A stretch of DNA of 64,000 nucleotides from Mytilus edulis (lineage: Eukaryota > Mollusca > Bivalvia > Mytilida > Mytilidae), in assembly GCF_963676685.1 (NCBI RefSeq), contig NC_092345.1, positions 81,161,592-81,225,591 on the forward strand, written 5' to 3'. Positions 55,596 to 64,000 of the stretch are shown one piece after another. Position numbers and translations under genes: made by a program. Position 1 is the first letter of the stretch. Each line of letters begins with the position of its first letter. The notes under the pieces are model-generated. The model made no database searches, was not told where the DNA came from, and saw only the letters and a program-made list of their open reading frames with translations.

Positions 55596-55611
55596 ATCCT
55601 CTTCAATAGAT

Positions 55612-55890
55612 CTTATGTTAGTGGAGTTACGTTGTTCAATAGACCATATGGTATACCATGTTAACACATGTTATGGGGTTATTCTATGGAAATAGAGTAA
55701 CACCGTATTATAACCATGCTAGTATACGGTATGGGGTTATCCTATTCAAGTAAGATTACACAGTAATGATACAAATTTAGCATATAGTATGGAGTTATAC
55801 TATTCAATAAGGGTAACACAGAAATTATACAATGTTAGCACATAGGATAAACTGAGTATGGGGTTATCTTATTCAAGTAAATAACACAGA
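55612..55890. repeat. Degenerate tandem repeat, ~4 units of 60-75 bp
   Basis: Units contain TATGGGGTTATYCTATTCAA, then a variable stretch with TAACACAG and a GTTAGCACAT word. The units drift steadily from left to right. Confidence 0.75.
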
Positions 55891-55894
55891 TATT

Positions 55895-56305
55895 TTGGTA
55901 TGACACAGAGGCTGAACATTGACCAATCATTGTATTTCTTGTATAATCATACAAAAAAACAATACCCCATAACTTTCAAGCCACATGCAAACAGAGAGTG
56001 TAGAGGTCATTGTTACATTAATTGACCAAACTTTTGCATCTTGTCATGATACGACTAACGCTGCATCATGTAAAATAAAGATTCAAGTAAGTTTAGAATT
56101 AAATGCATTTATGATCATTTATACTTGTAAACAATTATACATATTACTTGATATTACTACATACTACGAAGGTTTATTTCCAATAATTCTCATTCCTCGT
56201 CCCGTCCCTTTTTGATTTGACTTAAAGCACGTTTTATTGTAGAATATTAAACGAGTGTCTTTAGTTTAAACTGGAACACATTTAATTGCCCTAATACTCA
56301 ACAGT
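55895..56305. other. No gene seen
   Basis: An open frame of 76 codons (55985-56215) has no recognisable domain and I do not support it as a gene. Confidence 0.35.
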
Positions 56306-56310
56306 ACCCA

Positions 56311-57994
56311 TCAGCGTGTGTGAAATCAGAACCTATGTCAATTTAGAGCCGGAAGTGAAAGTAGAACCATATTTTACACATGCGTTATAGCCTACTAATA
56401 GACATATATATCTACCCAAAAGATGATGCGAACTGTCACGATACCGGATTTATTATCAAATTAAGTAGCTGAAATCAACACCATTTTTACAATTATCATT
56501 GGACATCATTAAACTGTTGAACTGATAATAATAAAATGTACGAATAAAATGGCAACATTTAAATATTTTTCTCTGTTTGGCGTGAATAGGAGTCTGGATG
56601 GGGTTTACAGAAAAGGGAATAATAGTAATAAAAGGTGCAGAATAAAGGGTAAAATGAATAAAAAATATAGAATATTGGCAAAAATGATAATGAAATTAAT
56701 AGACAAGAGTATGGTGCACAATTACAAACGGAATAAAGAATAATGGGCATGCAAAATAAATAATAATGATATAGAAAAAAATGACATCAAAATCAAAGAA
56801 TAAAGACATAATAAAAAAGACCATCCCCTTCAATCCAGACCCTCATGAATTTGATTCCAGTTCTATCGTAATTAATTACAAACGCTTGTTGACCTTAATT
56901 TTGAAGATAAAAATGTAAGAAAAAGAAATTATTGAAAGCTTAGTGTTGATGAACGCTTCAATGTGCCAGTAAAGTAAAAAATATATGTGTATTTATTTTT
57001 TATCTGGGACTAATTAATACATTAATTTACTAGTTCCAGTTTCATACATATTAAAATAGTCATAAGTTATTCAATATTAGAATGTAATATGTGTTTTTTC
57101 CCATAGATATCAGGTACAACGATCTACAATACTACATAAATATAAGTTGTTAATCTAGAACCAAACATGTAATACTACATTTATGATGGGTATTTCTAAA
57201 ATATCAAAATATGATTACAATTATACAAGCATTTTCTCCCCTAATGGATTAATATTGCATATTCGAGTTTATAAAGCTACATGCAGTTATAAAGCTGCAA
57301 TCCAAAACAGACGCCAAGGATCATGCGAACATTAATTTTATTTTGATTCTGAGTTTCTCTGCAACCTAATCTACATCAAGACACCAGGATTTGTTGAACC
57401 CTTATCTATATAGTAATATCAGGTAATATCTTAAGATGCATTTACGAAGTTGTGCTGGTGGGTGTATATTTTGTTTAGGGATCACATGCATGTAGTACGG
57501 TTGCACACAGTTTACAAACTTTCTCAATTTGATGGAGAGAAAAAATATTGTGGTCAAGCAGATAACAAAATTGTTTGTCAATCAGTAATTATTTTCAAGA
57601 TCTTTTTTAACTGGTAAATAATAGGGAAACGACAATGAAACAATGAAAATCACAAAGGTGAAGCCATGTAACAGTAACAGTGAAAGGGAGATAACACTTT
57701 TATACAAATATACATCCAAGCGTATTTTGTTTACTTTTCTTCAAAATCATTAATTGTTTTTTAATAATATAATTTTCTTTTCGTAAGTCATCTAAAGTGA
57801 TATACCGACTAGACCAATGATTATATTTACATACAAACACGCTTTCTCGACCAAACCAATAACAACGTTTTATACCTGTTGTTTACAATTTGGTTCTTAG
57901 TAGCCGTATCTATATGTATGGTATTAAGACATGAATTGGTTCTAGAATTACTTCCGGTTCTGCAATAACTTGGTTCTAAATTAACACACGCTGA
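56311..57994. mobile_element. 1.68-kb TIR element with AGAACC repeats in its ends
   Basis: Ends TCAGCGTGTGTGAAATCAGA and its inverted partner TTAACACACGCTGA share, further in, AGAACC, GCCGGAAGTGAAA and GTAGAACCA against TGGTTCTAGAATTACTTCCG and TTGGTTCTAAATTAAC. The inverted similarity covers about 70 bp. The inside has one 64-codon frame (56549-56743), Lys-rich from AATAAA repeats. No transposase and no target duplication were found. Confidence 0.75.
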
Positions 57995-57999
57995 CGTCT

Positions 58000-58690
58000 A
58001 CTTATCCTAATACTGATTAACTTGAATTGTTTAACCAAAACCCACCCGCAGATCGATGAATCTAATTGAACGTGTTATGAAAAATTGAGTTATATTTGCT
58101 AAACATAAATATTTGTCAAACGTTTATATTGATTAACGACGTAGTTTTTAACTGCAAAACGCGCAACCTCTCTGTCAGCCCATAGCTGAGGCCGATAGCA
58201 AAATGTACTGTCCGGAATTGATACATACGTTTGTACCGGAAGTTGTGAAATTTATTTTCCGTTTAGTCAATTTCACTTTCACTTTCACTTTGACTCGTAA
58301 ATTAATTAAATTCTGGCCTAGAAAGTGGGACAATTTATAACAGGAGACAGAAACCTGCTCTCATGAGGTTGATTAATAGAGAAATGTTATATCTATCTAC
58401 TCCAAAATATTAAAATGAAATACATATGTCTTACTGCAAGTGCAAAAACTTCCCCCTCAAAAGTTGAAGGCAAAACAACATGAAAAAATACATTTGTTTA
58501 TCAGGGATAATATGAGAATGGTGCTACATTAAATGCAAGCTTACCAAGACATATTAGTTTATTTATTTATTGATAACACCACACTCAGAGATCCAGAAGC
58601 CCACATTATATTGCAGAACGTTTATCTGTTTATTGCACAAAACTTGCAGAATTATGTTGCATGAATCGCTGCCACTAAAACTTAATTTTA
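58000..58690. other. No gene seen; TTTCAC microsatellite
   Basis: TTTCACTTTCACTTTCACTT at about 58271. No other feature. Confidence 0.4.
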
Positions 58691-58699
58691 ATATAATAA

Positions 58700-58800
58700 G
58701 GGTTCAGCTGGTATAGAATAGCTAACTGTAGACCATGCAACTAGTCCTATAATGCAAGGATGTGGTTATGTAACAGTGGTTTGATTCCGCCAGTGTACTT
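58700..58800 (+). repeat. Weak tRNA-like remnant
   Basis: AGCTGGTATAGAATAGC (A-box-like) and GTGGTTTGATTCCGCC (B-box-like, about 58772-58787) lie at roughly tRNA spacing. The rest does not fold convincingly by eye. Confidence 0.3.
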
Positions 58801-58919
58801 TATTTGGAGGATTTATGGTGTATTTGAATCCTGCATTGATGTAAACAATAAAGTTTTCGTCCAAGGAATGTTCACGCTAGTGTTTTGAAACCAGGATGCC
58901 TCTGTAATTGAAACTTTCT

Positions 58920-59220
58920 GTAAGAACAATAAAATTGAGAATGGAAATGGGGAATGTGTCAAAGAGATAACAACCCAACCATAAAACAGACAACAGCAGA
59001 AGGTCACCAATAGGTCTTCAATGCATCGAAAAACTCCCTCACCCGGAGGCGTCCTTCAGCTGGCCCCTAAACAAATATATATACTAGTTCAGTGATAATG
59101 GATGTCATACTAAACTCCAAATTATGCACAAGAAACTAAAATTAAAAATCATACAAGACTAACAAAAGCCAGAGGCTCCTGACTTGTGACAGGTACCTCA
59201 AGCCAAGTAGAAAAGTAAAT
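58920..59220 (-). mobile_element. Penelope-like tail B, end part, inverted
   Basis: On the plus strand GAATGTGTCAAAGAGATAAC, ATGCATCGAAAAACTCCCTC and CCGGAGGCGTCCTTCAGCTG are the reverse of 14790-14930. GCCAGAGGCTCCTGACTTGT extends the match back to about 14680. Confidence 0.85.
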
Positions 59221-59224
59221 GCAA

Positions 59225-59660
59225 CACCGTGATAAAATTCTCAATATATCTATACTTAGCACAGACTCAGAGATGTACATAATAATGGATGTTACAACAT
59301 ACCTCCCACGTAAATCCACATGTATTGTAACCTACTTTGCAAACTCTTTGCCGATTTTATTGTTTTAAAAATGGCAATTAAAAAAGACAAAAGAACTTTT
59401 ATTCTTTTTCAGATGCATAATAAAAAATAAATGCCCAAGAGTTCAGAGAAATCAACAATATCAAAATAAAATTAAATTCGCGAAAGTCTATTAATATTTT
59501 TGGCGAATTCAAGTCATTTCAAAACATGACGTCATACAAATGAAAACGCTAGAGTTGAAGGTTTTCCATTACGTGAACAATAGAAATTTGTATGATAAAT
59601 GGATTTCTGATGTATTTATATGTTTTATTTTCTATTTTAATGCATTATACTAACATTTTA
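59225..59660. other. No gene seen
   Basis: AT-rich spacer. TGACGTCA occurs at about 59527 (ATGACGTCAT), 150 bp before a candidate exon. Confidence 0.35.
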
Positions 59661-59663
59661 CAG

Positions 59664-59742
59664 ATTTCAGCAAGTCAACATGGCGGCTCTTTGGTTAAGA
59701 AATGTCAATTTTGAATTTGACAGTCGCTTACGAGAAACACAT
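59664..59742 (+). CDS. Candidate first coding exon (weak)
   Basis: TACTAAC followed by ATTTTACAG (to 59663) is a textbook branch site and acceptor. The ATG at 59680, in ACATGGCGG context, opens 21 codons (MAALWLRNVNFEFDSRLRET...) up to CACATGTAAAT, which could be a donor. Without splicing the frame stops three codons later. No family is recognised and no matching next exon was identified with certainty. Confidence 0.25.
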
Positions 59743-59744
59743 GT

Positions 59745-61610
59745 AAATTAAAGATGTCAAATGTTGGGATTGAGAAGTAAAAAAATTAAACAGGTTTTCT
59801 CGAGCAGTTATTCACGAAATAATCCATGCAAGCTACAGATTTATTAGAATGTTTGAGCTTGATCTAACAAGGAGTAAAAAAGAACAGCCAAACACACAAA
59901 ATACCAACCCTCACTTCAATTTTGTAAAGACCGTATTTATCAACTAACGCTCAGGATAAAATTTGAATATCTCAGCCAAGGCCATGTGTAAATTTCCAAC
60001 AATCTTTGGCTTCCATGAACTATTTCTTAACTAATACCACAACAAACTACGATAACATAGGAATAATGATACATGTTGGTCTGTCTGTTTTGAGATCATC
60101 TTGCAAGGTTTTTCCTCTTATACCTTGAATAATGAGGGGGCACAAAGTTCTACCCGTGTCCAGCTGTATTTCTACATCCTTTTGCACATCCGTACTTCCC
60201 AAAGTTTACAAATTGATCATAACTATGCTGTGTAACAAAAGTATTTTGTGGTAATAAGCATAAAAAATGGAAATAAATGCTGAATTTTTGCTTCCTTTCT
60301 CAAACATAAGTTAGTCTCAAACAAATGTAATAAAACTTATACACAATACTGATCTGACACCACAAATCAACATGCACATTTGGGTAGGGTCAATTTTACT
60401 CTTCTTCAGTTATGTCCCTTTATAACTTTATATGATATGCCTAGGGTGCATCGTCTATGTCCCATTGACACATTCCCCATTTATTTGAGTCATAATTTAT
60501 AAAGGGGAGATAATTGAAGACTTATTGTAGTACAATGTATCTTTCAAGCAAAACTCCCAATGTGAATGGTTTTAATGAAACTTGATACATTGCATGTAAA
60601 ACAAATAGAACATATATTGAAATTTGTTTATTTATTGTAGAATGAAAAGAATCTGCTTTACTAAAAGTCCACCAAAGATTAGATAGTTTTTGCCCGAAAC
60701 AGACCACACACTAGACTGGAAGATTCAACATCCAGCGAAAAGAGGAAAGTGGCATTGATTCAGTTTCAATACACACTCTTACTTTTCCCTTACAAGGTGA
60801 TATGAGATGTTAATGATACTTTTAAGCAAAAATTTAATATAAATAGGTTTGAGACAGGTTACAGGTATATTGTTGCTTCAATAATGTTTGTTTTTACTGA
60901 ATCACCAGTAAGTTTACATGGGAAACTAATCTTTTACATTTTCAAAACATACTCAGATACTTGTATACATGTGCTGTTGTACTAAGGCAATTTCAATCTA
61001 TAGAATTACTGGTTCATATGAACCATATTTACAGTTTTTTGCATGATTTGAATGTGAATAGCTATATCAATAATTGTATTATTTTCTGCTGACATAAGAG
61101 GAAGATGTTTAGATGATTAAGGATATTAACTTATTATGGAAGACATTTTTATTTTATTGTACTGATTAAAAGGGTTAATAGTTCAATAATATTATGACAG
61201 TACATGTATACAGATTCCCAATTTACCTTTTAACTTAATGTGCATGACCTCCAGCATTTTGTCCAGCCTATTCTATTAGTTTTACATGCATCTTCATGTC
61301 AGGAGTTATTATTTGGAGAAGGACAAGCAGAACAGTTTATTCAATGAAATTAATTTAAAAAAAAATGAATAATGTGTTACTATTTAGTTAGTAACTAGAG
61401 TTTAGTATTACAATATTATTTTGAAAAAAAAAATTGTCCTTCACATGGAATAACTAATAATGGTCTAGACAAAATAATATTCTTGACAGTGTTTTGTAAA
61501 GCAAGTTTAATGTAGGGTTTTCTACATACCCTAGTTAGATTATGTATTTGTTTTCACTTATAGTTAACTTATGGGATAACTAAAATCTCCATTTTAACTT
61601 TCTTTTTATA
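59745..61610. other. No gene seen (1.9 kb)
   Basis: Sparse, AT-rich DNA. A tail B relic (CCCATTGACACATTCCCC) lies at about 60455-60480. Confidence 0.35.
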
Positions 61611-61611
61611 G

Positions 61612-61711
61612 GGATATATGTACCAAAAAGAGTTGGTCTATGTGCTCAAAGAAAAGACAACAATTGTGATCAAGCTTTTTTTTTAGTCCTATTTCTGATG
61701 TTGAGAAGAAA
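61612..61711 (+). CDS. Candidate internal exon (weak)
   Basis: CTTTCTTTTTATAG precedes 61612 and AAG|GTATGC follows. One frame is open across it (IYVPKRVGLCAQRKDNNCDQ, then a hydrophobic run and LRRK). I cannot connect it to another exon in phase, and the T-run makes the frame fragile. Confidence 0.2.
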
Positions 61712-61714
61712 GGT

Positions 61715-61990
61715 ATGCTTTTCTCTTGTATGACTAACGTAATGTTTATTGCTACTTTGACAAACTGTCAATCATGCTTATTGTGAAGCACATAAAGTTC
61801 TTACTTAAGAGAACAATTGATGATATGATCTGTAGCAAAACTTTAAAGGATAACATAGTCTTTATAATTATGGGTGAGACTTTTTCAGTTTTATAGAATA
61901 GTAGAAAAAGTCTGTTTACCATATTATGTAGTTGACAACATCATATCACCATTTATTTTATATAATAATCTTAAAGGGAGGAATGATACT
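61715..61990. other. No gene seen
   Basis: Nothing supported. Confidence 0.35.
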
Positions 61991-61994
61991 TTAT

Positions 61995-62065
61995 CAAAAA
62001 AAAAAAGATGTGGTTTGGTTATCAATGAGACAACTCTCAATCCACAACCAAATGTACCGTAGTCA
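61995..62065 (+). repeat. Repeat family E, short copy
   Basis: AAAGATGTGGTTTGGTTATC, AATGAGACAACTCTC and CACAACCAAATG follow the start of the 3605 and 34998 copies. Confidence 0.65.
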
Positions 62066-62069
62066 ACAA

Positions 62070-62980
62070 TTTCTAAAAGTATTGCAATATTGACCTCATA
62101 TAAATGCAAATCCTCTGAGAAAAACTTATTTTTAAGGATTTGGTATTGTAAGGAATTTAATGTGATTCTTTAAAATCAGTATTTGTTTTTATTGATATAT
62201 ATGATCAAAAGGTTTAGGAAGGAGTGCAATGTGTATATTATATTAATGTGAAATTCAGCGTATATTTTGTTGTAAGAAATCTCATATTATGAGATTTGTC
62301 TTGTATAAGCCCCAAAACACTTAGGCCAATAACATTTTGCACAGTTGTTGTGCCTATTATATTTTTTTGACATTTGTCTCATTATTTTTTTGGTAAACTA
62401 AATGTTAAAAAATGTAAAGGCTCAATTAATTAACCCTGTCTATCCCACTGTCTGTTTTTCTCTATAAGAGTACATTGTTTTTTCCGGCTTTCTCCTCCTA
62501 CAGTTTTTGAGATACAGCTTAGTAGGATATAGTAGGATGTTTCTTCCCATAATAAGAGTATGGATGTCCACAGGATTTTATTTGTTTTCAAGGCACTATA
62601 AGCACACACAAAAATCAAAGGATCAGGGCTTTATTGCACTTTTTCATAACTATTATCAGTAAAGCCTTCAACACAGAGCCAAAAAAAAATCACTGCAAGT
62701 ATAAGATCGCCCTAAGCATTGGTTTGAGCAGAATTTTTAGCCAAAAAATTCGGATAGACTTTATATAAACATGTACCACCACCAAATTGGGCCAGAAAAA
62801 AAACATACTTGAAAGTAGAAAGTATTTAAAACAGAATAGGCATAACTAAGGTGTAAATATCAAAATATATAGAATATAGTTTGGTAATTGAGTTTTATTT
62901 GAAAGGTGTATATAGTACTGGTGATCCTTGTAGAACACATTGAAATGTATAAATGAAACCACATATTTCATGTTTCTGAA
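62070..62980. other. No gene seen
   Basis: AT-rich with no supported coding. Confidence 0.35.
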
Positions 62981-62984
62981 AAGG

Positions 62985-63110
62985 GTCTGGTTTGGTGTAT
63001 CTAAAGTTTGGGTAGCCAGCACAGTCTGATGTGGAAATGACCTTCTGCCGTTGTCTGTTGTCTGTTCTATATTCGGGTTGTTGTCTCTTTGACACATTCT
63101 CAATTTTATC
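62985..63110 (+). mobile_element. Penelope-like tail B, end part, diverged
   Basis: GACCTTCTGCCGTTGTCTGT and GGTTGTTGTCTCTTTGACAC, then ATTCTCAATTTTATC, match the end of the tail. Confidence 0.75.
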
Positions 63111-63179
63111 ATCATTATCTCCTAAACTATATGAAATATCTTATAAACTGTATAAGATATCTTTTTAACTATATAAGAT

Positions 63180-63555
63180 ATCTTGTATGGCATGTGATAC
63201 GGATTTCGTCATGTTTTGTACGCTTTATCATATATTTAAACAGGAGAGTAAATATCAACTGCTTTCTGACCCCTAGCACCTGAGATTTACTTCTGTTTTG
63301 AAAGCGTTAAAGAGAAACGCTTATTTATTTATTGGAAGCACCTGTGTTACCTTACAGTTTGAGTCATGTTGTTCATAGAATTATTTTGTTTATTTTTATT
63401 TTTTGTGTGTTTTGTATGGTATTTCATTGAGATCTTTTTTATAGTTGCATTTCGTGTGCCAGAATATGAACGCTTGATGTCTGTGACATAACATGCCAAA
63501 CAATGATGCAATTCAATAAATGGCTTCATGCCCTAATGACCGTTTTATTTTGTCT
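63180..63555 (+). repeat. Foldback-associated repeat, plus copy
   Basis: Matches the inverse of 46950-47340: GGCATGTGATACGGATT, GCTTTATCATATATTT, AACAGGAGAG, TGTGTTACCTTACAGTTTG and ATGACCGTTTTATT appear in the same order. Only the outer side of a foldback (GCATGTGATACGG) is present, without its partner arm. Confidence 0.75.
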
Positions 63556-63685
63556 GAATCACTACTGTCACAAAGGTGAAATCCGAGTAGGAGTGTAAAA
63601 GGGTACTCATCAAAGTTGAGCAATACATATTAAACAGCAGGCTATTTATCAAATATATAAAACTACTGTTTTTAATATTACATAT

Positions 63686-63868
63686 ATGATACAAATATAT
63701 ATCTATATGTTTATTGTTTCAGGATGTAATGAAGTAACAATAGTGAAGGTTTTAGCAAGCAGGTACTGGAAGAACTTCAAAAGGTTAATCCTACAGCTGT
63801 CTGGTGATGTTGAAAGAAATCCAGGACCTACAATGGTATCGATCACCCCAAAAAAATGCTATGTTTGA
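63686..63868 (+). pseudogene. Retroelement N-terminal fragment with a 2A-like motif (tentative)
   Basis: A 60-codon frame reads through TTTCAG at 63717-63722, a possible acceptor, then VLASRYWKNFKRLILQLSGD and ends shortly after with a stop. Residues 36-49 carry LQLSGDVERNPGPT, which fits the 2A consensus D(V/I)ExNPGP that causes ribosomes to skip a peptide bond between Gly47 and Pro48. In invertebrates such motifs are known near the N-termini of non-LTR retrotransposon proteins, often preceded by a hydrophobic run, as here. The frame is short and the window ends soon after, so I cannot tell whether an element follows. A host gene is possible but less likely. Confidence 0.55.
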
Positions 63869-64000
63869 GACTGAAGTATATTTAGGATTAGTTGCTCTGA
63901 AAAACAAGCACTTTAATTTAACAACTTCATCAAAATCCATTTAATTAAGGCATATTGGATAATGTTTCAATTCATCTTTAACATAATTTTCATTGAAATT
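63869..64000. other. Window end, no gene seen
   Basis: The last bases show no supported feature. The 2A fragment is not followed by further recognisable coding inside the window. Confidence 0.4.

Noticed and set aside
58700..58800. Functional tRNA gene
   Set aside because: The A and B box spacing is plausible but the arms do not pair convincingly by eye.
59000..59060. CCTCACCCGGAGGCG considered as a regulatory motif
   Set aside because: It is part of tail B, present at 14.8 kb in the other orientation.

Overview
The window looks like nuclear DNA of a bivalve mollusc, most likely a marine mussel (Mytilus or a close relative). The evidence is AT-rich, intron-scale spacing with few genes, no operons, and many dispersed repeat families whose sequences I recognise as typical of mussel genomes: a Penelope-like reverse transcriptase family and its two 3' tail types, tRNA-derived SINEs, TIR/foldback elements and a 'SINE-like' family seen many times. 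The species assignment rests on memory of those repeats, not on a search.

Only four convincing protein-coding genes are visible, all readable as single long exons: a rhodopsin-class 7TM receptor at 16112-17032 (+), a beta-1,3-galactosyltransferase-type GT31 enzyme at 22912-24009 (+), an unrecognised four-helix membrane protein at 44046-44681 (-), and an F-box/leucine-rich-repeat protein at 47604-49097 (-). The receptor has a broken partial tandem copy 1.6 kb downstream. The four genes share no obvious pathway. Two weak candidate exons lie at 59.7 and 61.6 kb, and a 2A-like ribosome-skipping motif, probably from a non-LTR retroelement, lies at 63.8 kb.

Layout. 0-3.6 kb: a repeat fragment and a 33-bp satellite with a 130-bp higher-order period. 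3.6-15 kb: a degraded Tc1 transposon with long inverted repeats, two Penelope-like relics, an array of 18 short palindromes and a TIR MITE. 16-24 kb: receptor, its pseudogene, then the glycosyltransferase. 24.6-36.6 kb: a mariner relic, several Penelope-like pieces (one with an 85-bp nested insert) and a ~2 kb segment bounded by diverged inverted repeats. 36.6-43.8 kb: foldback elements (one a 90-nt near-perfect hairpin with 9-bp target duplications), tRNA-derived SINEs and a TTCGAA-rich MITE. 44-49 kb: membrane protein gene, two related foldback elements with CRE-type sites, and the F-box gene. 49.3-58 kb: repeat fragments, a foldback and two TIR elements of about 1.3 and 1.7 kb. 58-64 kb: mostly sparse DNA, repeat tails and the 2A fragment.

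I did not find a coherent new multi-gene system. The most unusual signals are structural: the palindrome array, the 90-nt hairpin with target duplications, the paired foldbacks, and a short inverted copy of the F-box gene's splice-acceptor/start-codon region just upstream of that gene. Coordinates of diverged repeats are approximate because they were set by eye.
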